A stretch of DNA of 64,000 nucleotides from Leptospira wolbachii serovar Codice str. CDC (GTDB taxonomy: Bacteria; Spirochaetota; Leptospiria; Leptospirales; Leptospiraceae): the NCBI RefSeq assembly GCF_000332515.2, contig NZ_AOGZ02000014.1:2186001-2250000 (forward strand), written 5' to 3'. The translations under genes were made by a program, and so were the position numbers. The notes below the pieces were generated by a model, which saw only the letters and a program-made list of their open reading frames with translations, had not been told where the DNA came from and ran no database searches. How positions within the stretch are numbered: the stretch's first letter is position 1; every line of letters starts with the position of its first letter. Below are positions 9,672 to 18,853 of the stretch, one piece after another.

Positions 9672-10268
9672 CTATTTTTGTATTTCTTTTTCGTACTTGG
9701 AAATGAGTTCGTTGTTGTTTTTACAAGAGAATTTGGTACGCATTTGGTTGAGATGGTATTCCACGGTTTTTCTCGACTTTTGGATCCTGTCCGCCACTTC
9801 GTTTTGAGAAAGTCCTTGCACGAGTAAATTCAGAATCTCCATTTGAAACGCAGAGAAAGGAAGTTGCACTTTACTCACTCCTTCCGAAACAAAGGATCCA
9901 CCCTTCATCACAAGTTCAATGACTTCGGGAAGTTTGGAAATGGGATCTGACTTTAGCATGTACCCATCGGCCTTTGCTTTGAGAGCATCTTCTACATACA
10001 CCCGACTTCCATGCAAAGAAAAGATAATGACTTTTGTAGGTTGGTGTTTTTCTTTAATCTCACGCAAAACATCGATACCGTTACGATCTGGTAGGTCGAT
10101 GTCTAAAACCAAAAGATCAATGGGACTAGATTCTAAAAAATGAAACAAATCGGCAGCCGTTCGAAATTCTCCGGCAAGAGAAAAGAAAGGATTGGATTTC
10201 AGGATAGATATGATTCCTTCAGTGACAACGGAATGATCTTCTAAGATGGCAATTTTAACGGATTCCAC
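9672..10268 (-). CDS. NarL/FixJ-family response regulator
   Basis: Receiver plus LuxR-type helix-turn-helix. The receiver begins VKIAILEDHSVVTEG, has the acceptor Asp in LLVLDIDLPDRNG and the conserved Lys in ADGYMLKSDP. The C-terminal HTH reads QMEILNLLVQGLSQNEVADRIQKSRKTVEYHLNQM, the typical LuxR DNA-binding helices. The GTG at 10268 (VESVKIAIL) gives a normal N-terminus; an ATG at 10307 would overlap the divergent kinase by 33 bp. It lies head to head with a histidine kinase carrying its own receiver, so the two probably form one signalling unit, although that is inference from position. Confidence 0.88.
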   Translation of the reverse strand: MESVKIAILEDHSVVTEGIISILKSNPFFSLAGEFRTAADLFHFLESSPIDLLVLDIDLPDRNGIDVLREIKEKHQPTKVIIFSLHGSRVYVEDALKAKADGYMLKSDPISKLPEVIELVMKGGSFVSEGVSKVQLPFSAFQMEILNLLVQGLSQNEVADRIQKSRKTVEYHLNQMRTKFSCKNNNELISKYEKEIQK

Positions 10269-10274
10269 AGCCTT

Positions 10275-12698
10275 ATGATTCTCAGAGTATTCTTCACATC
10301 CATCCAAAAATATTTTTCAGACTTACTTATTTTTTGTAGTTATCCCTTAATTTTGATCTTAATCCTTCTCGGCACCACCTCCTGCCGGTTTGACGCCTAC
10401 CCAACCTTACTGGCAAAAGATGGTGTTCTGGACGTCCAGTCTGTGAACTTTTCAGGGGAAACCATAAACCTCACTGGGAAATGGGAATTCTATTGGAATG
10501 AGTTTTTAGACCCAAAAGCAGATTCTCCTGAACACAAATCTTACCTAAAAGTGGGTGTTCCTTGGTTTTCTCAGGAAAATGAAGATGGAGAAGGTTATCC
10601 AAGTTTTGGATTTGCTACATACCGCCTAACAGTTATTTTGCCTGAGCCACCTTATGGAAATGAACCTTTTACTCTTTTAGTTCCTGCATTGCATAGCGCT
10701 TATAAAATTTATGCAAATGGTGAGTTGGTTGCCGAAAATGGAGTCATAGCAAAAACAGCAGAGAAACACCGACCTTCCTTTCATTCCAAAATCATTCCGC
10801 TTAAAACTGTCTCTAAAAAGTTGGATTTAGTAATTCATATATCCAACTTTTCACATAAGTATGCCGGTATCCATGGACTCATACGGTTAGGAAAACTTCA
10901 AAATATCATTCACATCTGGAACGTAAATTTTACTGTCTCTTGGATCATTATGATATTTCTGGCAATCTATCATGCGTTAGTTTATTTTATCAATCGTTCC
11001 GAACGGAATGCACTTCGAATGGCTTTTGTATACTTAGGAATTCTGATTTTATCTTCTACTCTCATCGAAACAAGAATTCTATTTAATCTATTTTCGGATG
11101 AATATTGTATCATGTTGTTTCGATTTTCTCGGATCGGATTTGTTTTGGTTATGTATTTTGGGGCTTATATTCTACTCAATATGACTCAAATACGTTTTTT
11201 TAAACGTATGTTGATTTTTTTAAAACTATATGCACTCACATTTTTACTTGTCGCAATGTTCACACCTATTTCTTACCTCGCAGATATATCTTTTTGTTTT
11301 GAGATTCTTTCTGGTGCTTTTGTATTTTTGGGACTACTTTCTGTTTCATTGGCATTGTACTTTCAAAGAAAGGAAAGTCGGTTGTATTTTTTCAGTTTGT
11401 TATTGGCAATCATCGGTGGGTTCATTGACATTTTTTTGATCGCCAATCCAAGTTTTGGATATAGACCCTTGGGTCTTGTTTCTTTATACTTATTTATTTT
11501 CCCACAGACTTTAGGTGTTACCTTGGGCCTTGTTCGTGTTTACAAACGCTCTGAATCTTTATCAAAAGAATTGTATAAAAGAAAAGAAGCATTAGAAAAA
11601 AAAGTCAAAGCCCGTACATTGGAATTAGAAAATGCAAACCGTTGGAAGGCGAACTTTGTGTCTCTCATTTCGCATGACTTACGTTCGCCGCTAAACAGTG
11701 TGAATCAAATTCTAGATGTAATCGATTTTAGTTTTAGCGAAACAACCGAGGAAGAAAAAAAGAAATTTTTAGAAATTTGTAAAACAGGAGTCACACAATC
11801 TCTGCGAATGTTAGAGCAGTTACTCGATGTAAGCCGATTTGATGCCTTTGGAACAAAACTCATTCAAACTCGTTTTTGTGTAAACGAACTGCTGAATGAA
11901 ATCATAGAATCAGTAGAACCACTTGCGACACTCAAAGGAATTCGAATCCAAAAAGATACTCCCATTCAAGCAGATATCATTGCCGACCGAACTTTGATCG
12001 GAGAAGTGTTTAAAAATATTTTAACTAACTCCATCAAATATTCTTATCTCAATTCTGAAGTATGGATTGGTGTTTCTTACAAAGGAAAATGGCTTTCAGT
12101 GGAAATTCGCGATCGCGGTTTAGGGATGAGCGAAGAACAAATCCATAAACTAACCGGGGAAGAAAATATCAAAAGTATGCCGGGAACGGCTGGAGAAAGA
12201 GGAACGGGGCTTGGTTTACAACTCTGTACAAATATTCTCGAAGCTCATTTTGGAAAACTGCGAATCAAATCTGTGCTTGGGGTTGGCTCTTCCTTTGAAA
12301 TTTCTCTATCGAAGAGTATTAAGTCAGTACTCCTTGTCGATGATTCCGGTAACTTTAGATCTGACCTTGCGGAAGTTATGCGAAGAAATCAGTGGATTGT
12401 GATCGAAGCCGGAAACGGGGAGGAAGCTCTCTCTCATTTATCTAGAATTACTCCATCGCTAATTATTACTGATTTACAAATGCCAGGAATGAATGGGATT
12501 TCTTTGATCCACGAGTGGGAAGGGCGTCGTCACCAAGACCAAAAAATTCCAATCATCCTGATTAGTTCGGATGCCCCTCTTTCTGGTGGTGATAAATTTT
12601 TGGAAGAAGAAGGACTAGAAACTATCGTTTCTGCTTATTTTTCGAAAATGTATAAGGCAGAGGATCTCTGCCAACAGATAGAATCTATTTTACATTAA
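10275..12698 (+). CDS. 7TMR-DISM hybrid sensor histidine kinase with C-terminal receiver
   Basis: 807-residue membrane sensor. After an N-terminal signal/anchor with a possible lipobox (LGTTSC, Cys37), residues about 60-210 form an extracellular beta-sandwich-like segment (LTGKWEFYWNEFLDP) typical of 7TMR-DISM proteins. Seven hydrophobic helices follow to about residue 420, then a coiled-coil linker. The HisKA H-box is SHDLRSPLNS with His467; the ATPase has N-box NILTNSIKYSY and G-boxes DRGLGMS and GERGTGLGLQL. A receiver ends the protein (SVLLVDDSG, acceptor Asp733 in TDLQMPGMNG). It probably senses a carbohydrate-like or other extracytoplasmic ligand and signals to its own receiver and to the divergent LuxR regulator. 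It overlaps the convergent DUF1569-like gene by 9 bp. Confidence 0.9.
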   Translation: MILRVFFTSIQKYFSDLLIFCSYPLILILILLGTTSCRFDAYPTLLAKDGVLDVQSVNFSGETINLTGKWEFYWNEFLDPKADSPEHKSYLKVGVPWFSQENEDGEGYPSFGFATYRLTVILPEPPYGNEPFTLLVPALHSAYKIYANGELVAENGVIAKTAEKHRPSFHSKIIPLKTVSKKLDLVIHISNFSHKYAGIHGLIRLGKLQNIIHIWNVNFTVSWIIMIFLAIYHALVYFINRSERNALRMAFVYLGILILSSTLIETRILFNLFSDEYCIMLFRFSRIGFVLVMYFGAYILLNMTQIRFFKRMLIFLKLYALTFLLVAMFTPISYLADISFCFEILSGAFVFLGLLSVSLALYFQRKESRLYFFSLLLAIIGGFIDIFLIANPSFGYRPLGLVSLYLFIFPQTLGVTLGLVRVYKRSESLSKELYKRKEALEKKVKARTLELENANRWKANFVSLISHDLRSPLNSVNQILDVIDFSFSETTEEEKKKFLEICKTGVTQSLRMLEQLLDVSRFDAFGTKLIQTRFCVNELLNEIIESVEPLATLKGIRIQKDTPIQADIIADRTLIGEVFKNILTNSIKYSYLNSEVWIGVSYKGKWLSVEIRDRGLGMSEEQIHKLTGEENIKSMPGTAGERGTGLGLQLCTNILEAHFGKLRIKSVLGVGSSFEISLSKSIKSVLLVDDSGNFRSDLAEVMRRNQWIVIEAGNGEEALSHLSRITPSLIITDLQMPGMNGISLIHEWEGRRHQDQKIPIILISSDAPLSGGDKFLEEEGLETIVSAYFSKMYKAEDLCQQIESILH

Positions 12699-13262
12699 TA
12701 TTCGTTCCATGTGATTTTTGATATGTAGGCTGTGAGCAACTTCGTATTCTTCTTTGGTGAGATCACCATAAGCAAAATGAGGTCTTAAAGAAGACTCTTT
12801 TGTTTTGGAAAAATCATCGATGGCTTGAATCAGTCTTTTAATTCCCACTTTTAGTTCCGTAACATTGGCTATGTCTTCAGCACCAGGAATGGGTTCTTCC
12901 AGTCCGTGATTCATTTTGTTTTTGAATGCAAAAATGGAAAAGGCAACTTTGCCAACAGAGCCTCGAAAGAGGGAAGACTTCATTTCTGGATACCCTTTCA
13001 ATGAGTACTCGATGCTTTGCGCACAGTGGGCAAACACCTTGCCTGGACTCCAGTTACCAGCCAGTTGAATTCCTTTCGGATCGGATTGTAACCCGACAAG
13101 TAAAACACGGAAGTCGGAAAGATCATCTGCTTCTAACCAAGGAGATTCTTTAGCGGCTGTTTGTGGAATAGTTTCTTCTTCTGATTTGGATTCACTTTGT
13201 AAAGGAAGTTGAAGAATCGTATACAACAAAGCAGATCGTTTGATAAATTCTTTTCGTTTCAT
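12690..13262 (-). CDS. DUF1569-like (DinB-fold) protein with N-terminal signal
   Basis: 190-residue protein. The N-terminus MKRKEFIKRSALLYTILQL resembles an export or twin-arginine-like signal, although the RR pair is not strict. The body contains WSPGKVFAHCAQSIEYSLKGYP and the C-terminal HSLHIKNHMERI, the His-containing helices of DUF1569, a DinB-like four-helix fold that can bind metal. Function is unknown. It starts 12 bp after the TerC gene, so the two probably form an operon, which suggests (but does not prove) a role in metal or redox stress. Confidence 0.65.
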   Translation of the reverse strand: MKRKEFIKRSALLYTILQLPLQSESKSEEETIPQTAAKESPWLEADDLSDFRVLLVGLQSDPKGIQLAGNWSPGKVFAHCAQSIEYSLKGYPEMKSSLFRGSVGKVAFSIFAFKNKMNHGLEEPIPGAEDIANVTELKVGIKRLIQAIDDFSKTKESSLRPHFAYGDLTKEEYEVAHSLHIKNHMERILM

Positions 13263-13274
13263 TAGAATTCTCCT

Positions 13275-13997
13275 TTAATGTTTTTTTTCAGGTTGGGAAC
13301 GAAGTTTCATATTTAAGAACTCTACCATCACCGAAAAACACATTGCGAAGTAAATGTACCCTTTCGGAATGTGTAATTCCAATCCTTCTCCAAGAAGTGC
13401 CACACCAATCAAAATTAAGAAACTAAGCGCTAAAATTTTTATGGTTGGGTGCCTATCTACAAAATCGGAAATACTCCCACTCGATAATAACATAAACCCT
13501 ACGGACAAAACAACGGCCGTAATCATCACACCTAATTGGTCTGTCATACCTACTGCTGTAATGACCGAATCTAATGAAAACACAATATCCAAAATCATAA
13601 TTTGAATGATGGTTTTGGTAAAAGAAACTCGTTTTGCCGATTCTTCGCCTAACTCGGATTCTCCTTCCAGTTTGTGGTGGATTTCTGTGGTTGACTTTGC
13701 AATGAGAAAAAGTCCTCCCAAAATCAGAATGATGTCACGGCCACTGATGGAATGGTTTAGGATCGTAAAAACGGGAGCCGTGAGTTTCATAATTAGAGAA
13801 AGGGAAAATAATAAAAGGATACGAGTAAACATGGCTAACATCAGACCAATTTGGCGCGCAGACTTTTGTTTGGTTTTGGGTAACCGAGAAGATAAAATGG
13901 AGATAAAGATGATGTTGTCAATGCCCAGGACAATTTCCAAAGCAGTTAAAGTAAAAAGGGCAAGCCATACCGAGGGGTCGGAAAGAATTTCTATCAT
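13275..13997 (-). CDS. TerC-family integral membrane protein
   Basis: 240-residue inner-membrane protein with about seven hydrophobic helices. It has the two acidic family motifs, ALEIVLGIDNIIFIS near residues 18-32 and LDIVFSLDSVITAVGM in the second half. The linker after the third helix is charged (HHKLEGESELGEES). TerC-family proteins are linked to tellurite resistance and to Mn or other metal efflux that supplies secreted proteins. The order is TerC then DUF1569-like protein on the same strand. The exact ion cannot be read from the sequence. Confidence 0.9.
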   Translation of the reverse strand: MIEILSDPSVWLALFTLTALEIVLGIDNIIFISILSSRLPKTKQKSARQIGLMLAMFTRILLLFSLSLIMKLTAPVFTILNHSISGRDIILILGGLFLIAKSTTEIHHKLEGESELGEESAKRVSFTKTIIQIMILDIVFSLDSVITAVGMTDQLGVMITAVVLSVGFMLLSSGSISDFVDRHPTIKILALSFLILIGVALLGEGLELHIPKGYIYFAMCFSVMVEFLNMKLRSQPEKKH

Positions 13998-14068
13998 ACG
14001 ATCCTAAAGTCTTAAAAATAAAAAAGGAATCAATCCAAATCCTAAACTTTGGTGCACAAAGCTTGAAA

Positions 14069-15493
14069 CTAGCGCCGGTAAAAATACCAACCTTCACATT
14101 CGCCCGCCAACCGAACTCCTTTCCAGAGATTTAGATTTTCTTTGGATTCTGTGATTCCCCAAGAAAATTCTCCAAAAGGTTTTTCTCCTAGTCCTTTGTC
14201 CCAAGTTCTGTTGGAGATCCAGGGATAATAGACGGCTTCTTTTGTGAAAGGAACCAAAGTCCAATCTCTATCGGAAAAAACATAAATGTATTTGATCGGC
14301 CAATAGGTCGCAGCACCCGGAACTTTTTCGTCAAACTCGGAAAGACATTCTAATTTATGAGCCCGTTTGGTTTCGCCTTCCTTGATTGCATTTGCCAAAA
14401 GGGGATATCTTTCATTATAGAGGAAAACAATCCCAATAAACAAAGCTAAGGTGGCGAACGATCGAATGAGAGGAATCATTGCCACTAACCGGAAGACAAG
14501 ATAAAAAAAACAAAAAGGCAGAAAGTATAAATAACGAAAGTTAAGCTCTATTTGAAAAATAAAAAGAGCTACCACGGATAGAATGGGAGATAAAAGAAAG
14601 ACAGAGTCTAGAAATCCTTTTTTCCATTCGGAACGAAAAATCAAAATCAGAATGTAAATTCCGAATAGGACAAAATACCAATAAAACCAATCGACGAATA
14701 TCGGGTGTTTGGTGACAGATTCCACAAGTGCAGAAATCCAAGCATTCGGATCTTTAAAAAACCAAACTACGGCTGAATGGATTCGTTCCATTGTGGGCAG
14801 GTCTTTGGAGGTTATGATTCCAATCCCTAAATGACGTAAACCCCATTGCCAAACTTTTCCCAAACCAAAACCTAAAAGAACCAATCCAATGGGATAGATG
14901 GACCTCCTACCTAAACGGACCACTGCATATACCAACAGGAAGGGCGCAATGTTTACAAAGAACCAATACTCGGAAATCCAAACGAGAGAAATCACAAAGA
15001 AAAACCTTAGACTCTGGTTTCGATTTTGCGCATCCCAGCGATGGATTTCATACAGTGTGTAGGCTGCGAAGAAAAAGATCATTGCATGGAAGGCAGGTAA
15101 AAAAAACTGCCCAAGGTCGTTTGGCCAAATTCCAGAGAGAGCCAAAAACCCCAAAGAAAACAAATACGATTTTGTGTTTTTGATCCCTAAGGCCTTGGCC
15201 AAATAATAAGGCATCACAAAGGATAAAAATCCAAAGGCCCAATGAAAGGAATACACTGATTTCAAAACAGGGTAAAATAGGATCGCAAGTCCAATTTCTG
15301 GAAACAGATAGGAACAAGGGGGAAGGTTCCAACCGCGTACCCCCGCCCATCCACTCATCCAAATATCTTTGGCAAAAAGATAAGGGTACAAAACATCACT
15401 ATCCGTTCCCACACCCAAATGGTTTTCATAAATGGCATCATAAAATAAATGAAAGGTGCCAAAGAGAATGAGAAGGATTAATAACTTGGACAT
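14069..15493 (-). CDS. polytopic membrane protein of unknown function
   Basis: 474-residue protein with a hydrophobic N-terminus followed by about ten further membrane segments. The loop after the first helix, YENHLGVGTDSDVLYPYLFAKDIW, carries acidic residues in a place similar to the first loop of GT-C glycosyltransferases, but no clear GT-39/GT-83 signature was recognised. The C-terminus is a soluble tail. The gene overlaps the end of the pseudouridine synthase gene by 16 bp, so it is translated from the same message. A glycosyltransferase-like role is only a guess. Confidence 0.7.
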   Translation of the reverse strand: MSKLLILLILFGTFHLFYDAIYENHLGVGTDSDVLYPYLFAKDIWMSGWAGVRGWNLPPCSYLFPEIGLAILFYPVLKSVYSFHWAFGFLSFVMPYYLAKALGIKNTKSYLFSLGFLALSGIWPNDLGQFFLPAFHAMIFFFAAYTLYEIHRWDAQNRNQSLRFFFVISLVWISEYWFFVNIAPFLLVYAVVRLGRRSIYPIGLVLLGFGLGKVWQWGLRHLGIGIITSKDLPTMERIHSAVVWFFKDPNAWISALVESVTKHPIFVDWFYWYFVLFGIYILILIFRSEWKKGFLDSVFLLSPILSVVALFIFQIELNFRYLYFLPFCFFYLVFRLVAMIPLIRSFATLALFIGIVFLYNERYPLLANAIKEGETKRAHKLECLSEFDEKVPGAATYWPIKYIYVFSDRDWTLVPFTKEAVYYPWISNRTWDKGLGEKPFGEFSWGITESKENLNLWKGVRLAGECEGWYFYRR

Positions 15494-16416
15494 TTCCTTT
15501 CAAACGTTTTGAATCTTTCTGGAAATTCCAACTCCACTAAGATCCGTTTGTCGGGTATGAAGGGATGCGGGAATTCTAATCGTTTGGCAAAAAGAAGGAG
15601 GCCATATTGGGTATAATCTTTTGCGGAGCGAGAGTACAAACTGTCCCCCACAACAGGGCAACCCAACTTTGCCATATGAACACGGATTTGGTGGGTACGG
15701 CCTGTTTCTAACCCAAGTTTCATCAGACTAAATTTACGACCCGTTTGTGTTTGGACAATTTTTTCTGTTTTATAATGAGTGATGGCCATTCGTCCATCTT
15801 CTCTGACACACATCTTCACTCGTTCCACGGGATGTCGTCCAATCGGTAAGTTCACTGTACCTTCCGCTTCCACAGGAGCTTGGAGCACCCAAGCGTAATA
15901 GGTTTTATCAACCAACCTTTCTTGGAAAAGTTTAGAAAGTGCTGCATGGGCCCGATCGGTTTTTGCAATGATAAGGACACCTTCTGTCGGTTTGTCTAAC
16001 CGGTGCACAATTCCTGGACGACGTTCACCGCCTGTGGCTGATAGGTTTTTGAACTGGTGTAATAGTCCATTCACAAGCGAAGGTTGGTCGTCCCCCGGTC
16101 CACTGTGGCAAGCAATCCCAGCTTTCTTATGGATAACCATAAATTCGTCTTCGTCATAGAGGACAGGTATGTCCATAGCAATCGGTTCGAGTCGGGAAGG
16201 GGGTCTTGCGATCACATCCACGACGTACTCTTCACCAAGAGTCACCTTATATCCGTTTTTATGGGCGAGTTGTTCTTTGGTTTTGTTTGTCACAAATCCA
16301 GAATCAATCCACTTTTGAACGGTAGAACGGCTGAGATCGTCTCCAGCATTGTCTTTTAGAAAGACATCCAGGCGACTTTGGTCATAATCTTCGGAAACGG
16401 TTAGAAATATTTGCAT
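15478..16416 (-). CDS. RluA-family 23S rRNA pseudouridine synthase
   Basis: 312-residue enzyme that isomerises uridine to pseudouridine in RNA, most likely large-subunit rRNA (RluD-like). An S4 RNA-binding domain spans about residues 10-75 (SRLDVFLKDN, SRSTVQKWIDSGFV). The catalytic domain has YEDEDEF-type strand LYDEDEFMVIHKKAG, the signature GIVHRLDKPTEGVLI with the catalytic Asp, and LETGRTHQIRVHMAKLGCPVVGD. Length is normal. It is first in a two-gene unit with the downstream membrane protein. Confidence 0.92.
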   Translation of the reverse strand: MQIFLTVSEDYDQSRLDVFLKDNAGDDLSRSTVQKWIDSGFVTNKTKEQLAHKNGYKVTLGEEYVVDVIARPPSRLEPIAMDIPVLYDEDEFMVIHKKAGIACHSGPGDDQPSLVNGLLHQFKNLSATGGERRPGIVHRLDKPTEGVLIIAKTDRAHAALSKLFQERLVDKTYYAWVLQAPVEAEGTVNLPIGRHPVERVKMCVREDGRMAITHYKTEKIVQTQTGRKFSLMKLGLETGRTHQIRVHMAKLGCPVVGDSLYSRSAKDYTQYGLLLFAKRLEFPHPFIPDKRILVELEFPERFKTFERKCPSY

Positions 16417-16475
16417 TTTCGGTTGTTATCTAATGAAAAGAACTAAACTATGGAAACATTAAGGTAGGTCAACTG

Positions 16476-17042
16476 ATGAAAAAAGGATTTTTTTTAAGCC
16501 TCATCCTCCTCGCAGGTCTTTCGCTTTCATTAACGAATTGTTCGTCTTCTGAAGAAAAAGAGACACCAAAAGAAACAACTTCCACAACAGGAACAACATC
16601 CAATGTTTCTTCCAGAGATCTCAATGCAGCTCTTTTGGACGAAATCAATGTAGCACTCAAAGACTACCGTTATCCAGACGGCGTTCGTCGCAGAGGTTTT
16701 AGCTACAAACAAGCGGACATCCAAGCAGAAGATTTCAAAACTTGGGCAAAAGACAATGTTTCTTACATCAAAGATGCTCTTGCAAAACTTCCTGAAGGTT
16801 ACGCACTTGAAGTGACTGGTCATGCAGACGCTTCTGGTCCAGAAGAAGCAGAAGGTGCTAAAAAAGGAAACGGATACTACTCACAAATTCGTTCTGATGC
16901 TGTGAAAGACGCTCTTGTAAAACAAGGAATCCCTGCTGACAAATTGGTGACGAAAGCTGCTGGTTCTTCTAAACCAATTTCTGGTTTTGATGAAAAAGAC
17001 GCGATCAACCGCCGAGTGACTTTTCAAGTTGTTTCTAAATAA
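16476..17042 (+). CDS. small OmpA-domain lipoprotein
   Basis: 188-residue lipoprotein. The signal MKKGFFLSLILLAGLSLSLTNC gives lipidation at Cys22, followed by a Ser/Thr/Glu-rich linker to about residue 45. The C-terminal half is an OmpA-like domain: LEVTGHADASGPEEAEG, YYSQIRSDAVKDALVKQG and the NRRVTFQV end. The domain binds peptidoglycan, so the protein is probably a Pal-like periplasmic tether. The RBS AAGGTAGG lies 8 bp before the ATG. A strong intrinsic terminator follows, so it is a single-gene transcript. Confidence 0.9.
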   Translation: MKKGFFLSLILLAGLSLSLTNCSSSEEKETPKETTSTTGTTSNVSSRDLNAALLDEINVALKDYRYPDGVRRRGFSYKQADIQAEDFKTWAKDNVSYIKDALAKLPEGYALEVTGHADASGPEEAEGAKKGNGYYSQIRSDAVKDALVKQGIPADKLVTKAAGSSKPISGFDEKDAINRRVTFQVVSK

Positions 17043-17081
17043 GAAAGTTCACTTTTTAAACTAGAGATTTTTCTCTAAATG

Positions 17082-17110
17082 AAAACCCACCCCTTTGGTG
17101 GGTTTTTTTA
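17082..17110 (+). terminator. rho-independent terminator after the OmpA lipoprotein
   Basis: Perfect 10-bp stem (AAAACCCACC / GGTGGGTTTT) around a 5-nt loop, followed by further T residues. It lies 40 bp after the stop at 17042, in the right orientation. Confidence 0.9.
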
Positions 17111-17177
17111 TACCCGATGAGGTTTTGTAAGCAATATAGATTGGTTGATTTAAAAGTTTGGGCGCCTCGGATTGGTT

Positions 17178-17439
17178 ATGCGAATCAAAGTTTTTTTCTA
17201 TACCGACCGCGCTATCCGCTACAATCTTTCCTGCGGAAAAGATTTCCGCTTCTATCGCTGGCGCGGGGATGGGAACCTGAAATCTATGATTCAACAAATC
17301 AGATCTGAGTTAGATTTTTCTACTGTATCCCTTCGGAAATCTGATAAACTCACACACCATGCCAAACACCATCGGAGAATCCTTCCAAGAAGTAAATGTA
17401 AGAATAGACGAAAAAAAGAATAACGATCCAAGATGTTAA
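17178..17439 (+). pseudogene. small protein gene, apparently frameshifted near 17350
   Basis: From the ATG at 17178 the frame reads MRIKVFFYTDRAIRYNLSCG and continues naturally to about SDKLTH (17355). After that the same frame becomes an improbable His/Arg/Lys-rich tail ending at 17423. In the +1 frame, starting exactly there, the text reads MPNTIGESFQEVNVRIDEKK and stops at 17439, 7 bp before the next gene. That frame has a stop upstream at 17311, so it is not a longer separate gene. The junction is a CACACACC tract, a plausible slippage site. It may be a pseudogene, a sequencing error, or two tiny genes. No family was recognised. Confidence 0.5.
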
Positions 17440-17446
17440 CTCAGCT

Positions 17447-17797
17447 ATGTTATATCTTATAATAAAATATTTAGTCACGGCGGCCCTCATTGTCATCATA
17501 TCGGAAATCGCAAGGAGGAATGATCGTATGGGGAGTCTCATCGCATCGCTTCCATTGGTCACCATTCTTACTTTGTTCTGGTTGAAATTTGAAAACACTA
17601 GTGCCGAAAAAATCTCCAACCATGCTTATTATACTTTTTGGTTTGTAATACCCACACTCCCTATGTTTTTACTATTTCCAAAACTGAATGCCAATTACGG
17701 TTTCTGGATTGCTATCTTAAGTAGCATTGTTTTTACGATTGTTTTGTTTTATCTGTATCAGTTGGTTTTGAATCGATTGGGAATTCGATTGTTTTAG
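17447..17797 (+). CDS. DUF3147-family membrane protein
   Basis: 116-residue protein with four hydrophobic helices. The segment ISEIARRNDRMGSLIASLP followed by TLFWLKFENT is characteristic of DUF3147 proteins. There is no known biochemical function. It starts 7 bp after the end of the broken small gene, suggesting the two were once co-transcribed. It converges with the methyltransferase gene 3 bp away. Confidence 0.8.
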   Translation: MLYLIIKYLVTAALIVIISEIARRNDRMGSLIASLPLVTILTLFWLKFENTSAEKISNHAYYTFWFVIPTLPMFLLFPKLNANYGFWIAILSSIVFTIVLFYLYQLVLNRLGIRLF

Positions 17798-17800
17798 AAA

Positions 17801-18403
17801 CTAAATATATTTTTCCCCTGTTGCTAAAAACAAAGAAGCATCTTCATGCATAAAAATATTTTTACCATGGTGGATGGTTCTTATCTCAATATTTTTGAAC
17901 CCAACTTCAGCAAATAAGGATCTAATTTCGGTATTTGTAAATCCATTGTGGACTTTGGGGTGGTTTATCTTTTCATTTTTATCAAAATCAACCACTATCA
18001 GCTTTCCGTTAGGGTTTAAGATTTCATAAAAATATTTTAGAATTCTTTTTGTATCAGGGATATGCAAAAGGACAAGAGAAACAAGTAAGAGATCAGCTTT
18101 TTTTGTTTTAGTATTTTGGAGAAAGTTGGAATGGATCACTTCTGCATTGGTAATATTTGTTTTTTTGATTTTCTCTCTGACTAGGTCCAACATAGGTTCA
18201 GAAGAATCGATAAAGACGATCCGACCGACTAAGGATACCAAACTAAGACCTACAAGTCCAGTGCCACAACCGTAATCAAATAAGGTTTTGGATTGGCTGT
18301 CCCTACATTCGTTTTGGACTGCATTGGTTATGACTTGGGCTAAGTCTTTCCGTTCGGTTGTATCATACTTATTGGCAATTTGGTCGAAAACATTTGGTTC
18401 CAT
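17801..18403 (-). CDS. class I SAM-dependent methyltransferase
   Basis: 200-residue cytoplasmic enzyme. The SAM-binding glycine loop is TLFDYGCGTGLVGLSL near residue 40, with the acidic strand end VFIDSSEPMLDLV, and later LLLVSLVLLHIPDTKRIL and GKLIVVDFDKN. The pattern matches small UbiE/Methyltransf_11-type enzymes. The acceptor substrate cannot be predicted. Confidence 0.85.
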   Translation of the reverse strand: MEPNVFDQIANKYDTTERKDLAQVITNAVQNECRDSQSKTLFDYGCGTGLVGLSLVSLVGRIVFIDSSEPMLDLVREKIKKTNITNAEVIHSNFLQNTKTKKADLLLVSLVLLHIPDTKRILKYFYEILNPNGKLIVVDFDKNEKINHPKVHNGFTNTEIRSLFAEVGFKNIEIRTIHHGKNIFMHEDASLFLATGEKYI

Positions 18404-18436
18404 ATTGGCTAGGTATTAGACGGCGATGGGTCGCAT

Positions 18437-18853
18437 TTAGACTTTCAAGAGGTTTTGTAAATACTTTCCCTTTAAGTTTTTATAAATCGAAAAATCTGAA
18501 TCAATACTTAAAATCTTTTCGATTCCTAGTTTTTCCGAAATACACATTAAAGAAGCATCTGCTAAATCCATTGGTAAATCTGAATATTTTCTCATTCGAT
18601 TTTTGATATATTTAAGATCTTCAATGCTTAAATCAAAAATTTGGATACTTCCTCTTTCAATCCATTCAAGAAAATCTGATTGAGCTTCCATGGAAAAAGA
18701 TAGCAGGTAAACAACTTCGGTAACGACAGGCCAGGAAGATATTAATTCACCTGTATATGATTTAAGATATTTTAAAGTTGGTTTGTGAAATTTATCTTTT
18801 GAATTAAATAGGGCAATGATCGGACCAGAATCAATGAGAGCTACGTTTTTCAT
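18437..18853 (-). CDS. vapC: PIN-domain ribonuclease toxin, VapC type
   Basis: 138-residue PIN protein starting at the ATG at 18853 (MKNVALIDSGPIIALF). It keeps the acidic metal site: Asp in LIDSGP, Glu in VVTEVVYLL, Asp in DLPMDLADASLM and Asp in LSIDSDFSIY. VapC toxins cleave specific RNAs when freed from antitoxin. Its start overlaps the end of the ribbon-helix-helix gene by 23 bp, the usual translationally coupled toxin-antitoxin layout. A longer reading to 18874 adds seven residues of low plausibility. Confidence 0.88.
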   Translation of the reverse strand: MKNVALIDSGPIIALFNSKDKFHKPTLKYLKSYTGELISSWPVVTEVVYLLSFSMEAQSDFLEWIERGSIQIFDLSIEDLKYIKNRMRKYSDLPMDLADASLMCISEKLGIEKILSIDSDFSIYKNLKGKYLQNLLKV

